From Agapanthus africanus (taxonomy: Eukaryota > Streptophyta > Magnoliopsida > Asparagales > Amaryllidaceae), in assembly GCA_030015575.1 (NCBI GenBank), contig JASDDO010000024.1, positions 45,346,114 to 45,410,113 of the forward strand: 64,000 nucleotides of DNA. Direction: 5' to 3'. A program made the translations under genes and the position numbers. The notes beneath the pieces are model-generated. The model did not search any database, was not told the DNA's origin, and saw only the letters and a program-made list of their open reading frames with translations. Positions 54,231 to 64,000 of the stretch are shown here, in pieces (the stretch's first letter is position 1; each line of letters begins with the position of its first letter).

Positions 54231-57200
54231 ATGACTTCAAACTTCACTACCTGCAACTACAATTCTCACTCCGTCCTTGCTGGAGGAGTGACTTACGGGC
54301 CCCGAGCGGCCTCCCTTTTCAAGATGCCAGTGGAGCAGGTAACTCAAGCTACCACTGGACTATTCTTCGGGACCATGCTCCCACCTATGAGCTTCAATAC
54401 CCCAATGATGTCGCAAGAAGCTCCAAAGAAGTCGGTCTTTGATCGGCTTACAACTACCGCGGCCTCTCTCAACGGGCCGCCCAACTCCACTGCCTCGGTT
54501 TTTAACAGACTAGGCCAGAGCTCCAACGGGTCCATGAAGAAGCCTGCAATACCAGAAGGCGTTGTCCCGAAGCGGATAACCAACCCTGCTCCCGTTCCAG
54601 GCGAAATCACCAAGGTTGCTTCCCCTACTCGGAAGTCTGCTTTTGATAGGTTGACCGTCCCCATTCAACGGACGTCGGTCTTTAAAAGGCTGATACCGGA
54701 AAATTCTGACCAACACAGGGAGTATGAGGAGGTCACCCCTGCGGCTGAACCAGCACCATCCCCGCGACATGCTCGCAGTCGTCACTGGCGCCGAGTACGG
54801 AAGGCTGGAGGCAGCTCTCCCTCTGGATTTATTCCACCAGCTCCAACGGTGGGGATCGATGCTGCTGTTCCAACCGAGAACAGCTTTGAACTGCTCAACA
54901 AGGTGGGCAGAAACTCTCCTACTGCAGTGCTGAAGAGAACTCCTTCACCTGTGGGGAATGATACAGAGAAGAAGCTGGAGCAGCCCCCTCAGCGTCTGTC
55001 CTTTAAGATTTACAAGGTCTGGCGTCAAGTCCAAGACTCCATGATGGATCAAGACTATCTCCGCCGACAGAAAAAGATGAAGGTTCGGCAGGAGAATGAC
55101 TACTCTGTCAAGCCGGAAAAAGCAACAGCTGGCTGGGTGCCTACTGCAACGGCTCCCTCAACGTCAATCACTCAAAAGAAAAGAAGGCCGCAAAAAGCCC
55201 CTGTGAACATGGCGAACCGTAAAAGCGCTGAACACAAACGCCCTAAGTCTGGGGGCATGGTGGTGCACACTGTTTATATGGCTTCCAGAAAGGAGGAAAG
55301 CCCTGCTTCGACGGGTCACCGACCGCTCACCCGATCTGTGACAAAAGCCCAGGAGCAGCAACAGAAGCTTCAGGAAATGATGACTGCAATGGCTGCACTT
55401 ACCGGGCCAAAAGAATGCTTGGAGGCATCATCAGAACAGCGTCACGAGCAAGAAACCGATGCTGACTTCTTACGTAGAATCTTCGAAAAGAAAGACAAAG
55501 AAGCTGCAGAGCAAGCGGCTAACATAAAACAAATGGCACTCCTCTTCCAAGATATGGTAGGGATGATGTTACAACCGGACCCTCCAGCTGAAGACCCTCC
55601 AATCATTGTTGGAGACGACGGAGGGGAGACATCTAATCCTCCTCCGGCCCTTTCAGCAGCCAAGGAGGAAACCATTTCCAAAGCTGCACTAGATGACTAT
55701 ATAGCTCAGCAGATACGAGTTCATCAGGCGAATGAGGCGGCTGGGCAAATTGTTAGAACCGGACGACCCTACCCGGGCTGGTATGACCAAATCAGTTACC
55801 CGCCGGGCTACTCGATCCCAAAATTCCATGTCTACAGGGGGACAGGCAATCCCCATCAACATGTTGCCCAGTTCAGGGCTCTTTGTGGCAACACCGGCAG
55901 CGATGATAAGCTCTTGCTTCGCCAATTCGTCGGCAGCTTAGCAGAAACGGCCTTCGAATGGTATTCGGAGCTGCCTAACGACTCTGTCAAAACATTTGCG
56001 GAGATGGAGCTGCTGTTTACACAAAGATTTGCAAGCGCCGGCGAGCACACCCCGATCACCGCATTGATCAACGCCAGGGTAAGGCCGGGCGAAACGTTGG
56101 TTCAATACGCAATATAGTGGCGAAACTTATGGTCGAAGTGCGAACAACGTATCGAAGAAGCACCAGCGGTAAACATGTTTGTGGGCACTCTTGATCCGCA
56201 AGCAACCATCTCGCAATTCATGATGTTCTTCAAGCCGACCACGTTCCAGGCTTTAATTGATAAACTAGCCCAGATGGATCAAATGGGTCACAGCCCGTCT
56301 CCTCCGAAGCCGGAACCCCGAAACGACAAGGGTAAAGGGAAGGCGACCTTCGTTGTGAACACCCAACAGCAGCCCAGTGCCCTAAAGCTAGCGGATCAAC
56401 TGGAAGAGAGACGGCGGTATTATAATGAGAAAATGAAGCGCCCTTACTCATTCCCGCGGGATAAAACGAAGAGGCTGTTCGAGCTGGCGATGCGCAATAG
56501 GCTTATCAATCTTCCGAATCCAAGGAGACCACCGCAACCCAGCGAGATGAATAATCCTAATTATTGCCCTTACCACCAAACGGTAAGTCACCCGATCGAG
56601 GATTGCTTCGTCTTTAAGGGATGGATCGAGGATCAGTACCTACAAGGCAAGTTTGCGCTGTCTGAAAAGTGGAAAGTAAACTCACCATAGCCGCACACTC
56701 CAAAGAAGACGGACACGCCGGGGGCAACTTGTTCTTTTGTTGTAGAAGCTCAATGGGAGGTCGTGCTTTCCGCCAAAATCAAAAAGATGCTGAATGATCT
56801 CCAGACATGCCCGGCGATCAGATGGAAGAACCCGTTGGAACCTGAGATCATTAAGGGGATGCTGAAGCCGCGTCCAACCCCAAAGATGGGTGATAGCCAA
56901 AATGCTCACACTCGGCCGTCAGAATCTTCGAAAAAGAAAAAGAAGTCCAAAAAGGCCGTGAAGCCTGGTGACAAGTGCACGAGCCTGCAAAAAAAGATCG
57001 ACGCGCTGGAGGAATATAATCAGAAGGCACGGACTCCCATCACACTCCAAGAATTTCTCAGCCACGTCCTTGAGGACGGAGATGATGACAATGGTGAAGA
57101 CTCGTCAGATGAATCTGAAGATTATGTGGCAAGATGCCATGTGATCTCTCACTCGTCAATAAATGACGAAGAAGCTCCTTACACAGAGAAGCTAGGGGCA

Positions 57201-58325
57201 GATCCTGAGCCGGAACTTCTAGGACCATCAGACGAAATGATTGATGCATTCCTGAACGAAGCCCGTCTTAAAAGCAAAGCTGATCGAGAGCGCGAGATGG
57301 CCATATTCGAGAAAGCCAAACGCCGGCGATTAGATGAAAGGGTCGAAACACTCCCACCGGATCAAATTACATCCGACGCAAATGAAAGCAGGATCAAGAT
57401 AAGGAAACAATTCGCCGAAGCCATATCGATGGGGATGAAGCTACCCTCTTTCAGAGAAAATTCTCCTGGCGGTATACATCTTGATGAAGCGGACGTACAT
57501 CCTAACTTCTGCTTATATCATCAGAAGATCGCACATCCTACTAAAGACTGCAACTCCTTTAAGTGTTGGTGGTAAGGGTATGTCGCTCACAGGCAACACT
57601 TCAACAGGACAAAGCGTGAAGCTCGTAGATAGCGGAAAAATGCGACAGACGAGCGTAAAAGAATTGCCGGCAATTGTCATAGGGTTGATCCCGGGGGATC
57701 GCGAGTTCTCACCTTTGGGAGCGACTCCGACGAAAAAGTAGCCCACGGTCCTCTCTTCAAGGAATCCATCTCTGAAACGAAAGAATTGAGGAGTTGCGAG
57801 AACATTCAGCCGTGCAATCGCACGCTACCCGGAAAGAATCTCGGACCCGCAAACAAGGGATCGAACAGAATGGATAAAGGGAAGGGAAGAACGGCCTTCG
57901 TCGCCAACGCTCAACAACAATCGAGTGGCCCTAGACCGGTTGTTCGCAAAAGCAACAAGCGGCAACCCCTTTATGAGAAGTTGAAAAGTCCTTACTCATT
58001 TCCCCGAGATGAAACAAGGAGGCTGTTCGAACTAGCAGTGCGCAACAGGCTTATCACTCTACCGGAGCCGAAACACTAGCTACAGCTGAATGATGTCAAC
58101 AATCCTAATTACTGCCCTTACCACCAAATATTGGGCCATCCGATCGAAAACTGCTACGTCTTCAAAAACTGGGTTGAAGACCAATACCAACAGGGCAAGT
58201 TCGCGCTGTCCGAAAACTGCAAGGTGAGCCCACCACAACCACATGCCCCTAAAAAGATGGACATGCCGGGGGGATCGTGCTCATTCATAAGGAAAACCCC
58301 ATCGACCGAAAAGTCAGTAAACTAG
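54231..58325 (+). pseudogene. gag: TAT-2 Gag with three C-H-H-C knuckle-like modules (five stops)
   Basis: One frame of 1365 codons from ATG 54231 to TAG 58323-58325, with stops at 56115-56117, 56688-56690, 57573-57575, 57630-57632 and 58077-58079 and no frameshift. N-terminus: the S-x-F-x-R-L repeats and coiled-coil-like part shared with TAT-1. Capsid-like domain about 55740-56200 (YPGWYDQISYP, FEWYSELP, FTQRF). Then three modules C-x2-H-x4-H-x4-C: CPYHQTVSHPIEDC (about 56565), CLYHQKIAHPTKDC (about 57510) and CPYHQILGHPIENC (about 58115). Modules 1 and 3 share a longer block starting RPYSFPRDKTKRLFELA and ending EDQYQQGKFALSE, suggesting internal duplication. No protease motif found. The family role is particle formation and RNA binding. 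Confidence 0.85.
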
Positions 58326-58793
58326 AGATTCTCCTCAAATACGGCGACATTGGACCACTATGTCCTAAAAATGGCGAAAGACCGCAACGTCGTTAAACTA
58401 ACGATGGACCACTATGTTCTAAAATTGGCGAAAGACCGAAACGTCGTTAAACTAACGATGGACCACTATGTCCTAAAACTGGCTGATGACCGAAACGTCG
58501 TTAAACTACTACCAACCCGTGGCATCTTCAGGCTGACGTGGTAGTAAAAAAACGGTACGTCCATAAGCAAAATGGGCACGGATGAAAACCCGAAAGGGCG
58601 CCGTGAGTAAAAACAGCAGGACTACCGGCGATGTTTGTGAAACCCCGAAAGGGCGCAGACTCGTAAAAAAACGGTATGTCCATAAGCAAAATGGGTACAG
58701 ATGAAAACCCGAAAGGGCTCCGTGAGTAAAAACAGCAGGGCTACCGGCGAGTGTTTGTGAAAACCCGAAAGGGCGCAATCTCGTTAAAAGACA
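58326..58793 (+). other. TAT-2 3' noncoding region, first part
   Basis: Three repeats of 'ggaccactatgtcctaaaa' alternating with 'gaccg(a/c)aacgtcgttaaac' (58350-58510), then four words 'acccgaaagggc' (58588-58770) that can form CCC-GAAA-GGG hairpins, inside a duplicated block of about 110 bp. Confidence 0.65.
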
Positions 58794-59008
58794 CTTACAG
58801 GGTCCTCTCGACCTTATAAGATGAAACCACCCGTGTGGGATCCTTACGACTCACAAGGGAGCAACATGCTTAGGGATCCTCACGATTCCTAAGGAGAAAT
58901 TACACTTGCGAGATCCTCACGAATCGTAAGGAGAATCCTCTTGTGGGACCCTCACGGCTCATAAGATTTGAAAGTCTTAAGTTACAGAGACCTGAACCTG
59001 TTCTTAAG
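58794..59008 (+). repeat. Six-hairpin cassette 1 of TAT-2
   Basis: Same order and loops as in TAT-1: first arm CTTACAGGG with CCTTATAAG, then GTGTGGG / CTCACAAG, CTTAGGGAT / GATTCCTAAG, CTTGCGAG / ATCGTAAG, CTTGTGGG / CTCATAAG, and the closing CTTAAG ... CTTAAG. Confidence 0.78.
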
Positions 59009-59142
59009 CAGCCCCCACAACCTTCGATATTGCCCTACAAGTGGCTCAGTACTGACCCTTGTATACAATCCACGGGCGCGAATAAACATTTTCCTAACAA
59101 AGTCCCATCCGTGACTAGGGATATGCTCGTACAGCAAACAAC

Positions 59143-59356
59143 ACTTGTAAGTCCTCTTGACTTATAAGGAGAAAATCCTTTTGTAAGATCCTTACGACTT
59201 ACAGAGGAACATGCACTTAGGAATCCCCACAATTCCTAAGGAGAAAACATACCTACGAGATCTTCACGACTTGTAGAGAGAAATACCTTTATGGGACCCT
59301 TACGGCTCATGAAGTCAAAAGCCTTAGTCGACAGGATCTTAACCTTGTTCGCTAAG
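59143..59356 (+). repeat. Six-hairpin cassette 2 of TAT-2
   Basis: CTTGTAAG / CTTATAAG, TTTGTAAG / CTTACAGA, CTTAGGAAT / ATTCCTAAG, CCTACGAG / CTTGTAGA, TTTATGGG / CTCATGAAG, and the closing CTTAG...ACAGG / CCTTGT...CTAAG. Confidence 0.78.
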
Positions 59357-59379
59357 CCACCTTTGTTCGACATCGACAA

Positions 59380-59880
59380 AGGCAAATGATGATTCGCTCC
59401 TGGCAATATCCCAGTTGTAGCGATGCTGATGCCTAAATCGGTATCAAATTTCAAGTCCTTTCATGGCAAATGATGATTCGCTCCTGGAAATATTCCAGTC
59501 GTAGCGATGCTGATGCTAAGATTGGCATCAAATTCCATGTTCCACACTCGCGATAAAAAATCAGCGAGCCAAAAATGCATATGAAATAGCCGAAATGATG
59601 GGGCAACTTGCAACGAAATCAGCAAGTAAAAATGTATGCATACAGAAACAGCCGAAATGATTGGGCAACTCGCAATAAAAAGCAGCGAGTAAAAGAAAAA
59701 AAACAGCTGAAATGATTGGGCAGCTCGCAATAAAAAGCGGCGAGTAAAAAGAAAAATAGTCGAAATGATTGGGCACTGCGAAAATAAATGATTGGGCAAT
59801 CGCGACCTTCGCGATATAAAAGCTGAAATGATAGAGCATCGCGGAAATAAAATAATAATATAAAAAAAATGAAAAAAAAT
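59380..59880 (+). repeat. CTCGC/GCGAG hairpin repeats of TAT-2
   Basis: Units of about 55 bp as in TAT-E and TAT-1. Stems ACTTGC ... GCAAGT, ACTCGC ... GCGAGT and ATCGCGA / TCGCGAT are visible. Reverse open frames here are repeat artefacts. Confidence 0.7.
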
Positions 59881-59989
59881 GAATGAAACCTTTGCCCTAC
59901 AGGTGAAATCACATCGATCACTGTATACAATCCAGGGGCACAAACAAAGAGGGAACCATATCTTCCCAACAGGCTCCACCAGAAAGCGA

Positions 59990-61130
59990 AGCCAAATCTC
60001 GACGGTTCATAGACAACCTAGAGACAACCTCGACATTTGTCGCAATATTGCAGACATAATGTCAACAAACGAAGCGAAGGAAAATCCCTAGCTTCAGGGT
60101 CTCAATGTCGATATCGACAACTTAGAGATCACCAACAGCGTTCCTTCGCAGTCCAGCAGGAAACAGATACAACGTCAACAAAAGACCTCACGGTCGAAAC
60201 AAAGCGAAGCGACGGCAAAATCCCAGCTTCACCTCAACATTCGTCTCGATACAGCAGACAAGATGTCAACAACGGCGTTCCTTTGTAGTCCAGCAGGATG
60301 CAGATACAACGCCAACAAAAGACCTCACGGTCAAAACAAAGTGGAGTGACGGTAAAATCCCAACTCCACCTCAGCATTCGTCTCAATACAGCAGACGCAA
60401 TGCCAGCAAATGAAGCGAAGGCCAAATTCCTAGCTTCAGGGTCTTAACGGCAAGTCATATAAAGCCTGAAAGACAATCGGAGATCATCTCGCACTAGTGC
60501 GGAGTGGTCACCATCTCGACGTTCGTCTCGACACAGCAGACGCAACATCACCAAAAGGAGCCACGGCAAAATCCCTAGTTCCAAACCTCGACGGTTCACC
60601 AGCAACCCAGAGACAACCGCGACATTCGTCTTGACACAGCAGACGCAATGCCAGCAAACGAAGCGAAGGCCAGATTCCTAGCTTCAGGGTCTTAACGGCA
60701 AGTCATATAAAGCCTAAAAGACAATCGGAGATTATCTCGCACCAGTGCGAAGTGGTCACCACCTCGACGTTCGTCTCGACACAGCAGACGCAATGCCAAC
60801 AAACGAAGCGAAGGCCAAATTCCTAGCTTCAGGGTCTTAAGGGCAAGTCATATAAAGCCTGAAAGACAATCGGAGATCATCTCGTACCAGTGCGTAGTGG
60901 TCACCACCTCGACGTTCGTCTCGACACAGCAGACGCAACATCACCAAGAGGAGCCACGACAAAATCCCTAGTTCCAAACCTCGACGGTTCACCAGCAACC
61001 TAGACACAACCGCGACATTCGTCTCGATATAGAGGACGCAATGCCAGCAAACGAAGCAAAGGCCAAATTCCTAGCTTCAGGATCTTAACGGCAAGTCATA
61101 TAAAGCCTGAAAGACTATCGGAGATCATCC
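59990..61130 (+). repeat. Complex tandem array of TAT-2
   Basis: 'aagtcatataaagcctgaaag' recurs at about 60450, 60700, 60844 and 61092, giving alternating spacings near 250 and 145 bp. 'cgtctcgacacagcagacgcaa' recurs at a finer scale. Same word set as the TAT-E array, unlike the 131-bp array of TAT-1. Confidence 0.75.
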
Positions 61131-61622
61131 CATACCAGCGCGGAGTGGTTATGACTCATCGGGGCTCTCCAAAATGAGCCTAACCTCAAGTAAAAAGCGG
61201 CATGGCAAAATTCCTAACGCTTGCTCTTCCGACGGTCAAACTGCCTAGGAGGATTGCTTGAAGAGGTCTTGTCCAGCCCCCGAAGGGATCAGAGACACGA
61301 CAGTCGCAAGGCTACTCGAACAGCAAGATCTCCTATCGAGGAATATATCGGCCAACGCGACGGTACGACGGACAAAACCCTAAGTACCACAGACCCTAAC
61401 GGACCTTTGTCGTAAAGAGCAGAGGTTAACTGTGACGTTAGGATATTCTTGCGAGAAATGCTCGATTCGTCCCGACTCGTGAGGAAAAGCCTTAGGCAGC
61501 GGGGATTAAAAAACTTGTTTCCTAAGCATTGGGGCCCTGCAAGTCGTCCCAAAACGGACTCTTGCATACTATTCACGGGCCACACTCTCCAAAGTCGAAT
61601 CTCGATAAGGAGGGAAACAACC

Positions 61623-61838
61623 ATTTACGAGTCCTCTCGACTTGTAAGAGGGAAAATTCTCTAGTGAGATCCTTACGACTCTCAAGAGAAAACACACTTA
61701 GGAGTCCTCACGACCCCTAAGGAGAAAATACACCTACGAGATCTTCTCGACTCCCAGGGAGAAAAGTTTTTATGAGACCCTCATGGCTCATAAAGTTGAA
61801 AAGTCTTAGGAGACAGACCTTAACCCTGTTTTCTAAGC
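61623..61838 (+). repeat. Six-hairpin cassette 3 of TAT-2
   Basis: TTTACGAG / CTTGTAAG, CTAGTGAG / CTCTCAAG, CTTAGGAGT / ACCCCTAAG, CCTACGAG / CTCCCAGG, TTTATGAG / CTCATAAAG, and the closing CTTAGG...ACAG / CTGT...CTAAG. Arms are less perfect than in TAT-1. Confidence 0.75.
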
Positions 61839-62099
61839 CATCGCCACTCTGCAGAAAGCATAAGATTGACAGTTAAATACCATCGATGGATCGCACTTGC
61901 TAAAATCACGTGGCAAACAACACAGCAAAACGAAGAGAGCGACAGAAAGAACGTCCGATTTGCATCTGATTAAGCGTTTAAGACATACCCATTCATGCAT
62001 GTGCAAAAAATTTAGTACGCGAAACAAGACAAGCTGAAATGAGAAATTTTCCATTCATATTGCAAAAGGTTCTTACAATTATAAAGAAATAAACAAAGA

Positions 62100-62620
62100 C
62101 ATTATCGAGATGGTTACAATGGCAAAACCTCAAATCCAGGACATGGATTGAGGAACTCAAAAGTGACCTTGTCCAGAACTTTCCAAGCCTGGCGAACCAT
62201 CCTAGTGTGCTTCCTTTCACGAGCACGGGCGTCGGGATCCCCACTGATGTCCTCCACCCTCCGATAGGCAGCAAGAATGGCAGACTGTTGAAAAGCCTAG
62301 TGGAAGAGATCGACATGATTGTCTCGCCGTCTCTTCAAGATTAAGTTCATCAGATACACCGAGTGCACCTTATGCTCAACGGCATCCAATGCTCCAAGCG
62401 GCACGCCGGTACAGAATAAAGGGAGTGCTTCCCAGATCGCTCCCACGATAAGCTTCAGGAGAGAGGAACGCCAAGGAAGCAGTTGACCATTGTATGCGTC
62501 AAAGCGACTCATGATTTCAGCACACTCGGCGTTGGTGAACTCTCGATTCTGAGAACGACCGAGTCGGCGGATGTCCCCGTAAGAGATAATTTCGTCAAGA
62601 TCGTACATGTGGGCGTCCAT
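62100..62620 (-). pseudogene. Antisense ORF of TAT-2, unrelated to the TAT-1 cargo
   Basis: ATG at 62620-62618, just after a possible splice acceptor (CTTTTACAG). About 170 codons with one internal stop (62297-62299), then the same frame continues AFQQSAILAAYRRVEDISG to about 62100. It begins MDAHMYDLDEIISYGDIRR. I recognise no domain, and it does not resemble any part of the TAT-1 antisense protein. Position (between cassette 3 and the antisense TATA) is the same. Confidence 0.6.
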
Positions 62621-62639
62621 TACTCCTGTAAAAGAGAAT

Positions 62640-63248
62640 CAACAAAATTATCAGAAAGAATGATTAAGCAATTTCTTATTCAAAACAGACACAGGAAATT
62701 AAACTCCTCGAGAGCAATGCTCTACAAACATGAGTGACACTTTTCAAAGTAAATTATGAAGGGAAGTTAAAGAAGGCCCCCGAGAACATTGAGAGCTCTG
62801 CTCTAAAAAGATGATATAATTCATCAAAAATAAAATTCCATCTTAAATCTTCAAGATCCATGAAAAAAGGAGCAAAGCCCCATTAATGAATTAAGAAATT
62901 ATAAATAAGATTCTTTAGAGAGTAAAAGCTCTACTAATGAAACCCTAAAGGGGCTTTCTTTAGATCAAAAGATCTATGAGAGCAAAGCTCTGTTAATGGA
63001 TAAAACCCTGGTTTCTTAAAAGTTTTAAACTATACCTAAGTTTTAACAGAGTTTTACTCTTGAAAAGTTTTTAAAGCCTAAGAGCAATGCTCTGAATAAG
63101 AGATAATTCTCAAGGAGAGATGAAAATCATCTAAGGGACCAAAGGTCCTATTTATAAGCATTTGAGAGCCGTTTCAACTTCCAAAAGTTGGCGCAACGGT
63201 TGGAATTCTGCCACCGTTGCGCTCACGTTTGGGGCAACGTAAGCGCAA
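62640..63248. other. TAT-2 spacer before the polypurine tract
   Basis: No gene. Dense in AGAGC-AAR-GCTCT and related short palindromes, as in TAT-1 at 25500-26010, followed by the antisense TATA and a GC-rich stretch with 'gcaacg' repeats. Confidence 0.65.
63149..63156 (-). promoter_or_regulatory. Antisense TATA box of TAT-2
   Basis: TATAAATA (- strand) in 'aggtcctatttata', matching TAT-1 at 26060-26067; about 530 bp upstream of the antisense ATG. Confidence 0.55.
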
Positions 63249-63261
63249 CGGTGGGGGGCAT
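63249..63261 (+). other. TAT-2 polypurine tract
   Basis: GGTGGGGGGCATT directly before the LTR at 63262. Confidence 0.8.
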
Positions 63262-64000
63262 TTGTTTCCACTAATCAGAGTAAAGCTCTGTTCAAATTCC
63301 AAGGCGGGAAATGAAGCAACGCTTCTGTTTTTCCCAATCAGAGCAAAGCTCTGTGTTAATTTCGAAAACTCAAAAATTGAAGCAACGCTTCATATTCCTT
63401 GCACTGCGCGCAACGCGCCACATGTCAAAAACAGACACGCCGGCACTGTGCCTAAGACAGCGCACCCAATCAGAGCAAGGCTCTGTTTTAAAATAAAAAT
63501 AAAGGAAGCAACGCTTCAGATGACTTGCGCTCTGCGCTGCGCGACACGTGTCAGCGCAGTTGCGCTGCGCGACACGTGTCAGCGCAGTTGCGCTAACGCA
63601 GGTGCGCTGCGCGACACGTGCCAAGCGCAAGTGCGCTTTCGCCAACTGTGCCAGAATTTAAACAATAAAATGTTGGAAAGATCTTTCTAATCTTGTTAAA
63701 ACAAGAAGATTATCTTCTGTAAAACAAGAGCCCTTGGATCAAAGATCCAACGGTGAGGAAACATCCCTAAATCAATCAGAGAAAGATCTCTGCAACCAAC
63801 CTAACCAACTAATTGGCACTATATAAAGTCCCCTAGACTCCAAGTCTAAGACATACAGAGATAGAGATACAGAACTCCTCTAAAACTTTGAGAAGAACTC
63901 GAAGAAAAGAAAAAGGTAAAACCTTTAGAAAAAAGAAGAATTTCTTCTAAAAAAGATCAAAGATCTAAGAACAAGATCAAGATCTTTAATAAAAAAATAA
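63262..64000 (+). repeat. TAT-2 3' LTR, first 739 bp (cut by window end)
   Basis: Starts TGTTTCC after the polypurine tract. Contains the duplicated AGAGC segment, ACACGTGT repeats, the palindrome chain and TATATAAA (63820-63827). By eye nearly identical to the TAT-1 5' LTR (11496-12235) and clearly different from the TAT-2 5' LTR in the first 100 bp. Confidence 0.85.

Larger units (their letters stand above)
51461..64000 (+). mobile_element. TAT-2: TAT-type element without pol, runs past the window end
   Basis: 5' LTR 51461-54081, PBS, a gag-only coding region (54231-58325), structured 3' region with three hairpin cassettes, antisense ORF, polypurine tract, and the first 739 bp of a 3' LTR. 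5 bp before the element are ggttc; the matching duplication would lie beyond the window. No RT, RNase H or integrase is found between gag and the 3' region, so it depends on other elements. Confidence 0.88.

Overview
The window is a plant-type heterochromatic block made almost entirely of nested LTR retrotransposons. I see no host gene, rRNA, tRNA or CRISPR array. The plant assignment rests on three groups: Ty3/Gypsy elements of the TAT/Ogre type (second, archaeal-type RNase H and antisense ORFs before the 3' LTR), a Tekay/Del-type chromovirus (chromodomain, initiator-Met PBS), and Ty1/copia elements with plant-type termini. All calls are from reading the sequence; no alignment or search was run.

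Layout. An old TAT element (TAT-E, + strand) is cut into three pieces: 1-1071, 11155-11495 and 28744-30197. A Tekay element (1072-11154, TSD aagtc) sits in the first gap and a second TAT element (TAT-1, 11496-28743, TSD catcc) in the second. TAT-E ends at a perfect 22-nt-arm palindrome (30198-30247) made of LTR end plus primer-binding site. This is joined to an inverted, diverged TAT LTR (30238-33258, - strand). A decayed Ty1/copia fragment follows (about 33760-35953, +), then a solo-like copia LTR (35954-37885) and a copia 3' LTR starting at 38158. That LTR is interrupted by a younger copia element (Cop-1, 38286-48327, - strand, TSD ctaac) and resumes at 48333-50206, followed by a pol stub to 50613. 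The stub is cut by a Gypsy-type LTR fragment (50614-51460), itself cut by another TAT element (TAT-2, 51461 to beyond the window end).

Coding content. Every element is defective. Tekay lacks the Gag zinc knuckle and protease and has stops and frameshifts. TAT-1 lacks protease, RT and RNase H; an internal deletion fuses Gag in frame to the archaeal-type RNase H, followed by a broken integrase. TAT-2 keeps only a long gag frame with five stops. Cop-1 has an intact RT-RNase H reading frame but no gag. Their presence with matching target-site duplications implies mobilisation in trans or decay after insertion.

Most unusual content. (1) TAT-1 carries an antisense gene with eight predicted exons (N-terminal plant-mobile-domain-like region, basic NLS-like stretch, C-terminal coiled coil); its last exon recurs in TAT-E, and TAT-2 has an unrelated antisense ORF in the same slot. 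The antisense strand has a conserved TATA box next to the polypurine tract in both TAT-1 and TAT-2. (2) The 3' noncoding region of TAT-1 and TAT-2 contains three cassettes of six stem-loops each. Loops are conserved, while arm sequences differ between units but stay complementary, mostly with G-U rather than A-C exceptions on the sense strand. (3) The LTRs are chains of short palindromes and arrays of a GGAC-N6-GTCC-YTAAAC unit, shared even by the diverged inverted LTR. (4) LTRs are mismatched within elements: TAT-1's 5' LTR looks like the LTR at the window end, not like its own 3' LTR, suggesting conversion or recombination.
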